Positions 56,340 to 64,000 of a DNA stretch of 64,000 nucleotides are shown piece after piece. Both the position numbers and the translations under genes were made by a program. Location of the stretch: positions 3,487,501 to 3,551,500 of the forward strand of contig NZ_CP116005.1 of assembly GCF_027941835.1 (NCBI RefSeq). Reading direction: 5' to 3'. The notes under the pieces were generated by a model. The model was not told where the DNA came from, did no database searches, and saw only the letters and a program-made list of their open reading frames with translations. The stretch comes from Sphingosinicella microcystinivorans. Lineage in GTDB: Bacteria; Pseudomonadota; Alphaproteobacteria; Sphingomonadales; Sphingomonadaceae. The first letter of the stretch is position 1; each line of letters opens with the position of its first letter.

Positions 56340-57464
56340 TCAGGCGATCGCGCGCGCCAGTTCCGCCGCGATGCGCCGCACGTCGGCCTCGCGCAGCCTG
56401 ATGTTGCCGGGCAGCTCGATCATCCGGTCCAGCTGGCTGCCGAGCATTGCCGCCGCGTCGTCCGACCAGGCGCGATAGGGTGCGCGTACCGATATGCCCG
56501 CACCGATCAGCCGCTCTTGCACGTCCTTCGTCGTCGCGCCCCCGTCCCACGTCACGATCATGCGTGTCCGATAGGCGCCGGGGGCGTACTGGGGCATACG
56601 CGCACCGTTCGGCAGCGCGTCGGCATACCAGCCGCAAATTCGGGTGCGCGCGGCGCGAATGTCCCCGAGCCGTTCGAGTTGCGCGAGCAAGGCGGCGGCG
56701 GCAGTGTCCGGAATATGCGAACGCTTGTTATTCCGCGCCTCGCACCAGCGCGCCACCGGCCTGACGAAGCGCGCGCCATAGTTCGGCAGAAAACGCGGCA
56801 AGGGATCGAGAACGAAACCGTAGGCGAACCACGCGTGATGACGCCTGCGTAAAGGCGCGTCCGGCAAAGCCTCCCATGCCGATGTCACGGCGGGCCGGAA
56901 TTCCGGCGCGTTCACCAGCAGCGCGCCGCCGCCGTTGGGCATACCGCCCGTCAGCGTTTTCGACTGGTCGAAGCTGAGCAGCCCGAAGTCGCCGCGCGTT
57001 CCCATGCTGTCGCCGAGCACATGCGCCGCATCGTCCACCACGCGGATCCCGTGCGGGCGCGCGAGCCCCGCGACGGCGTCCACATCCAACCGCGCGCCGT
57101 ACATGTGGACCGCGACAACGGCGAGAACGTCACGCGCCAGCCACCCCGGCAATGCAGCGAGATCGAGATTGAGATCGTCGCCGACCGGAACGGACACCGG
57201 GTCGAGACCCGCCTCCCGCACCGCGTGCGGCACGGCCGGGCAGCAATAGGCGGGCACCAGCACCTTCCTGCGCTCCGGCGCCGCCGCCTTCATCACCTGA
57301 AACGCGAGGACCAGCCCGGTCTTGCCGCGATTGACGAGCCGCACGTCGCCGTAGCCGAGCGCTGCAAGCCGCTGCGTCAAGCGCTCCGGCGCATCCGCCG
57401 CGCGGCCTGTCCAGCCGGAAAGCACCGCGCGGAATTCGGCGGCGCCCCAGTGGCAATAGCCCAT
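56340..57464 (-). CDS. DegT/DnrJ/EryC1-type sugar aminotransferase-like protein
   Basis: A 374-aa PLP-fold protein with VLVPAYCCPAVPHAV, VVDDAAHVLGD and the lysine segment SFDQSKTLTGG (Lys169 from this start), which in DegT enzymes forms the Schiff base. Start ATG 57464 was preferred; an extra five residues are possible. It may add an amino group to a nucleotide sugar; the adjacent flippase fits polysaccharide synthesis. Reaction not certain. Confidence 0.82.
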   Translation of the reverse strand: MGYCHWGAAEFRAVLSGWTGRAADAPERLTQRLAALGYGDVRLVNRGKTGLVLAFQVMKAAAPERRKVLVPAYCCPAVPHAVREAGLDPVSVPVGDDLNLDLAALPGWLARDVLAVVAVHMYGARLDVDAVAGLARPHGIRVVDDAAHVLGDSMGTRGDFGLLSFDQSKTLTGGMPNGGGALLVNAPEFRPAVTSAWEALPDAPLRRRHHAWFAYGFVLDPLPRFLPNYGARFVRPVARWCEARNNKRSHIPDTAAAALLAQLERLGDIRAARTRICGWYADALPNGARMPQYAPGAYRTRMIVTWDGGATTKDVQERLIGAGISVRAPYRAWSDDAAAMLGSQLDRMIELPGNIRLREADVRRIAAELARAIA

Positions 57465-57609
57465 ACGTGCGCGCCGCAAGACCCTCTCCTTCTACCGACC
57501 GGGCAGCCCGCCGCTGCCCCCGGCGCATTCACCACCCCCTTGCCGGCCCGTCAAGCGCACGGCGAATTGACAGGCGCGGGCAAAGCCCCCAGAGTCCGCC
57601 GCAGCATTC

Positions 57610-59633
<2,024 letters not shown>

Positions 59634-59634
59634 A

Positions 59635-60246
59635 ATGGCGCGAAGGCGAGCAAAGGACGAAAGTTTAAGGCGCTTCCGCACGGAGGAAGACGCATCAAGT
59701 TTTGTGCTTCCAGAACTGAGAAAGCATTTCGATGTTTATGAGGAGGTTTGCACGGTCGGGCCTCCTCCTGAGAATGAACGCTACAGATTGGACGCCGTAT
59801 CGATCTGTAAAGAGAGCGGGTATGTCCTTGGCTGGGAATTCAAGCGTTCGCATTTGTACAAAAAAGATTTCGTCGACCATCTTCGGCAGGCCATCTACTA
59901 TCGTATGGCCTACATTGATGATGACCGTCTTCCTCAACTCCGCGGCCAGCGGCCCAACGCATGTATAGCTTTTCCTGGGTGGGACGGCTTACATGATGAT
60001 GGGAGCCACTGCTATGCAGGCGAGGCGCGTGGTATGCAATTGCTCGCCTCTCATTTCAGGGTTGGAGTCGTCACCTTTCCTGAGAAGCGAGAGGGATTTA
60101 GCATTGTTATCGGAGAAAGCGCCGTCTGGCATTCGTGGCAAGGCTGGACTGGTAACGCCGCAGGTGTCCTGAAAGAGAAACGACCTCTTGCTTCCCAGCG
60201 TAGACACGATCAGATTTTACATATGATCAAAAATACCACTCAATAA
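59635..60246 (+). CDS. PD-(D/E)XK nuclease-like protein of unknown function, lower GC
   Basis: A 203-aa protein whose ATG overlaps the thiC stop by a single A-run (TAAAATG). Asp53 (RLDAV) followed by Glu68-x-Lys70 (GWEFK) is compatible with a PD-(D/E)XK nuclease core. GC is about 48-50 %, well below the flanking genes, suggesting recent transfer. A relation to restriction or DNA-processing enzymes is inferred; no other family motif recognised. Confidence 0.55.
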   Translation: MARRRAKDESLRRFRTEEDASSFVLPELRKHFDVYEEVCTVGPPPENERYRLDAVSICKESGYVLGWEFKRSHLYKKDFVDHLRQAIYYRMAYIDDDRLPQLRGQRPNACIAFPGWDGLHDDGSHCYAGEARGMQLLASHFRVGVVTFPEKREGFSIVIGESAVWHSWQGWTGNAAGVLKEKRPLASQRRHDQILHMIKNTTQ

Positions 60247-60279
60247 TCGTGGGCAACGACAGCACCCCAGCGCTACTGT

Positions 60280-60654
60280 CTACCCTGCCTTCCTCGGCCT
60301 CCCGCCCTTCGCCTCATTCGCCCGCGCCGCGGCAGCCTTCGCCGCCATCCACTTCGCCGTTCCGAACACGCCGTTCACAAGACCCGGCACCGTATAGTCA
60401 AGGTCCAGCGTCTCCCAACGCAGGCCGAAGCCCCGGCCGATGACCTCCACCTCGGCGATTTCGGCGGGGCTCGCGTCGTGCAGCCCTTCCACCAGTCGGG
60501 GCGAGAAGGCGAAGGTCGCGCCGTTGGTGAGGTCCACGATCACGCGGTCCGTCTTCGCATCATAGCGCGCCGCCGCCACGTGCGGCTGCGTTTCGCGGAT
60601 GATGCGTCCGCGCTCGTTCGCGGCCTTGATCGTTTCGCGCGTCAGTTCAGCCAT
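60280..60654 (-). CDS. DUF2442 protein
   Basis: A 124-aa protein with the DUF2442 core ARYDAKTDRVIVDLTNGATFAFSPRLVEGL, DLDYTVPGLVNGVFGTAKWM, and a Lys/Arg tail GRPRKAG. The longer N-terminus differs from the DUF2442 at 29395. No DUF4160 gene is next to it. The N-terminal MAELTRETIKAANERG may pair with a partner. Confidence 0.8.
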   Translation of the reverse strand: MAELTRETIKAANERGRIIRETQPHVAAARYDAKTDRVIVDLTNGATFAFSPRLVEGLHDASPAEIAEVEVIGRGFGLRWETLDLDYTVPGLVNGVFGTAKWMAAKAAAARANEAKGGRPRKAG

Positions 60655-60777
60655 GTTTCTCACTTCATGCCTTCAGCATATTTACCTGTCGCACCCTCAC
60701 GCAATCCATAACCCATTCAGAAAGGTTCCAAGGCGCCTCGCCATCACTTGCGACCGCCTTTCGTTGACCCTCATCGT

Positions 60778-60800
60778 ATATGCGCATATGGTTTGCGCAT
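60778..60800. promoter_or_regulatory. Candidate ccdAB operator
   Basis: A perfect 12-bp palindrome ATATGCGCATAT (60778-60789), with TGCGCAT repeated at 60794-60800, directly before the ccdA start. CcdAB complexes autoregulate by binding upstream palindromes. Confidence 0.6.
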
Positions 60801-60819
60801 TCATGATAAGGAATTGGCG

Positions 60820-61071
60820 ATGAACGCGTCTGCCCGCCGCACCGCATCGGCGTTGAAAAAGGCGACCAACATCTCCCTGAGCGTCGACCTCATCGCCGAG
60901 GCGAAAGCGCTCGGCATCAATATTTCGCAGGCTTGCGAGCGCGGCCTTGCTGCTGAACTCGCCGAGGTGCGCAGCACACGCTGGCGCGCGGAGAATGCAA
61001 AGGCCATCGGCGCGTGGAACGACTTCGTCGAGCAGGAAGGGCTGCCGCTCGCCCGCCACCGTCAATTCTGA
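60820..61071 (+). CDS. ccdA: CcdA-family antitoxin
   Basis: An 83-aa protein with an N-terminal RHH-like region and a C-terminal acidic helix, ending EQEGLPLARHRQF. It neutralises the CcdB toxin. The ATG at 60820 follows AAGGAATTGGCG. It overlaps ccdB by 1 bp (TGATG). Confidence 0.9.
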   Translation: MNASARRTASALKKATNISLSVDLIAEAKALGINISQACERGLAAELAEVRSTRWRAENAKAIGAWNDFVEQEGLPLARHRQF

Positions 61072-61367
61072 TGGCGCGCTTCGACGTCTATCGGCTTGCC
61101 GAAGGCACGCACGCACTCGACGTTCAGGCCGAACTGCTCAGCGATTTCAGGACCCGGGCCGTCGTTCCGCTGCTCCCCGCAAGAACCACGCCCCGCTCGC
61201 TCGAACGCCTGCACCCCGTGTTCGCGGTGGGCGGCGACGATCACGTCATGGCCACGCACCTGATCGCCGCCGTGCCGCTGCGCGAACTCGGTGCACCCGT
61301 TGCCTCGCTCGCGGATCGCCATGAAGCGATCATGGCGGCAATCGACATGCTGGTGACGGGATATTGA
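61071..61367 (+). CDS. ccdB: CcdB-family toxin
   Basis: A 98-aa gyrase-poison family protein: ARFDVYRLAEGTHALDVQAELLSDF and VVPLLPA, and a C-terminal IDMLVTGY helix, as usual for CcdB. Gyrase-poisoning activity is from the family; the C-terminal residues differ from F-plasmid CcdB, so potency is uncertain. It overlaps the next gene by 4 bp (TTGA). Confidence 0.9.
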   Translation: MARFDVYRLAEGTHALDVQAELLSDFRTRAVVPLLPARTTPRSLERLHPVFAVGGDDHVMATHLIAAVPLRELGAPVASLADRHEAIMAAIDMLVTGY

Positions 61368-61879
61368 GCGGGAATGGCATAACGCCCCGCCGCGACCACG
61401 CCTTCCCGCCCGTGGCGGACGCACGGACGCGGGTGCTCATTCTCGGCAGCCTGCCGGGGCGGGCCTCGCTCGCGGCGCGGGAATATTATGCCAATCCGGG
61501 GAACGGCTTCTGGCGGCTGATGGGCGCGGTGACGGGTGTCGACCTGCCCGCCCTTCCCTATGCGGCGCGGCTGGAGGCGCTGCTGGCGCGCGACGTCGGC
61601 CTTTGGGACGTGATCGCCCATGCCGAGCGGCAGGGCAGCCTCGACAGCGCGATCCGCGCGCCCGCCGCGCGCGACCTCGCCGCGATGGCGGACACGCTCC
61701 CGGCGCTCCGCGCCATCGCCTTCAACGGCCGCACCGCCGAGCGCATCGGCCTTCGCCGGCTCGGGGAGCGCGCGGGCGAATGGCGGACGCTCACGCTCCT
61801 TTCCAGCAGCGGCGCCTGCGCCGTTCCCGCCGACGCGAAGCGGGAGAACTGGATGCGGCTTCGTGCGTTCCTGCAATGA
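61364..61879 (+). CDS. Hypoxanthine-DNA/uracil-DNA glycosylase-like protein (UDG family 6)
   Basis: A 171-aa protein with LILGSLPGRASLAAREYYANPGNGFW, the motif-1 pattern of hypoxanthine-DNA glycosylases (UDG superfamily family 6). It would remove hypoxanthine (deaminated adenine) from DNA. Start TTG 61364 overlaps the ccdB stop. A distant reading of the catalytic motif as E. coli Mug-type is also possible. Confidence 0.8.
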   Translation: MSGNGITPRRDHAFPPVADARTRVLILGSLPGRASLAAREYYANPGNGFWRLMGAVTGVDLPALPYAARLEALLARDVGLWDVIAHAERQGSLDSAIRAPAARDLAAMADTLPALRAIAFNGRTAERIGLRRLGERAGEWRTLTLLSSSGACAVPADAKRENWMRLRAFLQ

Positions 61880-61902
61880 GCGGTTGACGGAGGCTTGCGA
61901 AT

Positions 61903-61937
61903 GTTCCTTTTTTGTTCTAAATGAACGAACAGGGAAC
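61903..61937. promoter_or_regulatory. Double, inverted LexA (SOS) box
   Basis: GTTC-N7-GTTC (61903-61917) immediately followed by GAAC-N7-GAAC (61923-61937), so two SOS boxes in inverted orientation 5 bp apart. A weak -35/-10 (TTGCGA 17 bp TAAATG) overlaps both. The downstream start is 61954. Confidence 0.85.
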
Positions 61938-61953
61938 GAAAGAGGCGTGAACC

Positions 61954-62538
61954 ATGCAGAACGTCGTTTTCCATTGCTACTTCCTCGCGCTGCGTCCGCC
62001 CACGCTGCTCGCGACCACGCTCGCCATGATGGGCTCCGTGTACCGTCTGGCGGGCACGCGGCTTCCCGCCGACCGGCTGCACATCACGCTCGCGATGATC
62101 GGCGGCCATTACGAGGCACCGCAGCCCAAGCTTGTCGAGCGCGTCGGCGAGGTGCTGCACGACGTGCCCCTCCCCGCCCAGCGCCCGGTGTTCAACCAGC
62201 TCGTGCGCGCGAACGACCGCGCGCTGCTCACCGCCTCGGAGCCGCTGACCTTCATCGAGAGCTTCCGCCACGATCTCGTCCGCCGTCTCGGCGCGGCGGG
62301 CCTTGCAGCGGACGTGCCGCCCTCGCCGCCGCACGTCACGCTCGCGCACGGCCACCAGTGGCGCACGGGCACGGAACGCATCGACCCGATCAGCTGGCGC
62401 GCCGACGAGCTGGTGCTGGTCGAAAGCCATGTCGGCGCGGGCCGCCACACCCTGCGCGCGCACTGGCCGCTCGGTGGAGTGACGGAAACGGTGCAACTCC
62501 CGCTGCCGCTCGCCCTTCCTGAAAAGATGGCCGCATAG
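61954..62538 (+). CDS. 2'-5' RNA ligase-like (LigT/ThpR-type) protein
   Basis: A 194-aa 2H phosphoesterase-superfamily protein with two H-x-T motifs (HIT at 43-45, HVT at 127-129), the catalytic signature. It may join or open 2'-5' or cyclic RNA/nucleotide ends. It is directly behind the double LexA box, so DNA-damage induction is likely. It is followed 4 bp on by a DUF72 gene. Confidence 0.85.
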   Translation: MQNVVFHCYFLALRPPTLLATTLAMMGSVYRLAGTRLPADRLHITLAMIGGHYEAPQPKLVERVGEVLHDVPLPAQRPVFNQLVRANDRALLTASEPLTFIESFRHDLVRRLGAAGLAADVPPSPPHVTLAHGHQWRTGTERIDPISWRADELVLVESHVGAGRHTLRAHWPLGGVTETVQLPLPLALPEKMAA

Positions 62539-62542
62539 GTCC

Positions 62543-63301
62543 GTGGCGGCGGGGCGGATTCGCGTCGGGATCGGTGGTTGGACCTACGAACCGTGGCGCG
62601 GCAGCTTCTATCCGCAAGGTCTCACGCAGGCGCGGGAGCTTGAATATGCCGCCGCGCGCCTCGGCGCCATCGAGATCAACGGCACCTTCTACAGCAGCTT
62701 CAAGCCCGCGAGCTTCGCCAAGTGGGCGGCCTCCGCGCCGGAGGGCTTCGTCTTCACCGTGAAGGCCTCGCGCTTCACTACCGTGCGCAAAAAACTTGCC
62801 GAGGGCGCGGAATCGGTTGCGAAGTTCCTCGGGCAAGGCCTCGAAGCGCTCGAAGACAAGCTCGGCCCCATCCTCTGGCAGTTCCCGCACACCAAGGCGT
62901 TCGATGCGCAGGACTTCGCGGGCTTCCTGAAGCTCCTTCCCGACAGGATCGGCAGCCGTCCCCTCCGCCACGCATTGGAGGTCCGCCACGCCAGCTTCGA
63001 GGACGCCGCCTTCGTGAAGCTCGCCAAGGATGCAGGCGCGGCGATCGTCTATGCCGACAAGCCCGGCTATCCGACCATCGACGAGGCCACCGCCGATTTC
63101 GCCTACGCCCGCCTCCAGCGCGCCGAGGAGGACGTGCCCACGGGCTACGCGCCGAAGGCGCTGGACGACTGGGCCGCGAAGGCGCGCGGTTGGGCGGAAG
63201 GCGGCCGCGACGCCTTCGTTTTCATGATCAACGGCGCCAAGGTCCGCGCGCCCGCGGCAGCCGCCGCGCTGATCGAACGCCTCCCCGCGCACGCGCCGTA
63301 G
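62543..63301 (+). CDS. DUF72 family protein
   Basis: A 252-aa TIM-barrel-like protein with the DUF72 signatures RVGIGGWTYEPWRGSFYP, TFYSSFKPASFAKWA and PGPILWQFP-type LGPILWQFPHT. GTG 62543 start. It lies 4 bp downstream of the ligase-like gene, so the two form an SOS-type operon. Function unknown. Confidence 0.88.
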   Translation: MAAGRIRVGIGGWTYEPWRGSFYPQGLTQARELEYAAARLGAIEINGTFYSSFKPASFAKWAASAPEGFVFTVKASRFTTVRKKLAEGAESVAKFLGQGLEALEDKLGPILWQFPHTKAFDAQDFAGFLKLLPDRIGSRPLRHALEVRHASFEDAAFVKLAKDAGAAIVYADKPGYPTIDEATADFAYARLQRAEEDVPTGYAPKALDDWAAKARGWAEGGRDAFVFMINGAKVRAPAAAAALIERLPAHAP

Positions 63302-63968
63302 CGCAGTCCGCCGCCAGCGGGCACAGGCCGCAGAGCGGTTCGGCGTCGCGGCAGAGCGTCTGCCCCAGCCGCTTCACCGCCACGTGGAACAGCGTGAACG
63401 TCTCGCCGTCCCAATCCGGCATGGATTCGGTCACGAACATGCTCACGTCGCGCGCCGCCGCGTTCGCGGGCACGACGCCCGTGCGCCGCATCACGCGCCA
63501 CACGTGCGTGTCGACGATGTAGACGGGCAGCCGCAGCGTGCTCGCGTTCAGCGTCGATGCCGCCACCTTGCGCCCGACGCCCGGCAGGCGCTCCAGCCAT
63601 TCGAGCCGCGCCTCCGGCGGCATCCCGGAGAGACGGCTCAGGTCGTAGTCCGGCCATGCCTGCCCCACCCGCCTCGCGGCGTCGACGACATGCGCCGCCT
63701 TCACCTCCGGAAAGGTCACGCGCGCGATCAGCCGCTCCACGTCGCCCGGCGCGGCCCCGGCAAGCGACGCGCCGGTCGGGAACCGCGCGCGCAGGCGCAG
63801 GTATGACCGGGCCGAAACGGCGTCCTTCGTGCGCCCGCTGATCATCGACTTGACGAGCTGGTCGAACGGCAGGCGGCGCGGCAGCGTCCGGGCGCCCTCG
63901 ACGAGGCCGGAGAGCGCAGCGCGCCACGGCTCGAAATCGAAGCGCGCGAAATCGAAACGGAACTGCAT
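63228..63968 (-). CDS. Endonuclease III-like DNA glycosylase (HhH-GPD, 4Fe-4S)
   Basis: A 246-aa base-excision repair enzyme with the helix-hairpin-helix LPGVGRK (catalytic Lys) and DTHVWR (catalytic Asp), and a 4Fe-4S loop C-x6-C-x2-C-x5-C (CRDAEPLCGLCPLAADC). It overlaps DUF72 by 74 bp convergently. It is shorter at the N-terminus than classic Nth, so it may be a relative. Confidence 0.9.
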   Translation of the reverse strand: MQFRFDFARFDFEPWRAALSGLVEGARTLPRRLPFDQLVKSMISGRTKDAVSARSYLRLRARFPTGASLAGAAPGDVERLIARVTFPEVKAAHVVDAARRVGQAWPDYDLSRLSGMPPEARLEWLERLPGVGRKVAASTLNASTLRLPVYIVDTHVWRVMRRTGVVPANAAARDVSMFVTESMPDWDGETFTLFHVAVKRLGQTLCRDAEPLCGLCPLAADCATARARGGVRSARRLPRARGPWRR

Positions 63969-64000
63969 GGCGCAAGGGTCCGGTGAAGATTGTTCTTCTT

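Overview
This is a gene-dense, GC-rich (roughly 65-70 %) chromosomal segment, most likely from a carotenoid-producing alphaproteobacterium of the Sphingomonadales. The clues are a 6S RNA locus between zapA and the 5-formyl-THF cyclo-ligase gene, a DUF2842 gene, GTTC-N7-GTTC (alphaproteobacterial LexA) boxes, a crtZ/crtB/crtI/crtY carotenoid block, a large TonB-dependent receptor next to an S9 peptidase, and a tkt-gap-pgk operon. The genus cannot be fixed from the sequence alone. No prophage, insertion sequence or CRISPR array was seen.

Layout. 1-4.8 kb: a truncated secreted protein, then the central carbon genes tkt-gap-pgk (minus strand). 5.1-6.9 kb: zapA, 6S RNA, formyl-THF cyclo-ligase, DUF2842, chorismate mutase, followed by tRNA-Asp. 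7.2-8.6 kb: a carboxymuconolactone-decarboxylase-like gene and its ECF41-type sigma factor, with a good ECF41 promoter. 8.6-19.7 kb: an eleven-gene minus-strand operon, mostly with overlapping starts and stops, that encodes tryptophan to kynurenine to anthranilate to anthraniloyl-CoA, then ring hydroxylation/reduction and beta-oxidation-like steps towards glutaryl-CoA dehydrogenase. A formamidase lies divergently (19.8 kb). 20.7-25.6 kb: S9 peptidase and TonB receptor, possibly peptide scavenging that feeds the tryptophan pathway. 25.8-29.7 kb: small envelope proteins, Hsp20, an unannotated sRNA candidate with CCUCC motifs under an FNR/FixK-like box, and a DUF2442/DUF4160 pair whose DUF4160 half is frameshifted.

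29.9-33.1 kb: class I ribonucleotide reductase nrdA-nrdB with NrdR-like and LexA-like sites. 33.3-41.9 kb: class I fumarase, PepSY protein, acyltransferase, cation/proton antiporter, serine hydrolase, M20 amidohydrolase, glyoxalase-like protein and two DUF3617 proteins. 42.0-44.2 kb: uvrB. 44.2-46.9 kb: a lower-GC TPR-like gene, an SRPBCC-ArsR operon and a DUF2855 gene. 47-49.3 kb: a single PEP-CTERM protein and three lipoproteins, two of them tandem paralogues. 49.4-54.8 kb: crtZ opposite crtY-crtI-crtB, then a sterol-desaturase-family hydroxylase and a DUF2141 protein. 54.8-57.5 kb: a polysaccharide flippase and a DegT-type aminotransferase. 57.6-59.6 kb: TPP riboswitch and thiC. 59.6-61.4 kb: a small accessory patch (low-GC PD-(D/E)XK-like protein, DUF2442, ccdAB toxin-antitoxin). 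61.4-64.0 kb: nucleic-acid repair genes: UDG-family-6-like glycosylase, then a 2'-5' RNA ligase-like protein and DUF72 protein behind a double inverted LexA box, and an endonuclease III-like glycosylase.

The most interesting points are the complete tryptophan/anthraniloyl-CoA operon with a Rid protein lacking the usual catalytic arginine, the anti-Shine-Dalgarno sRNA candidate, and the SOS-type control of the RNA-ligase-like/DUF72 pair. All functional calls rest on reading the sequence and knowledge of the families; no database search was run.
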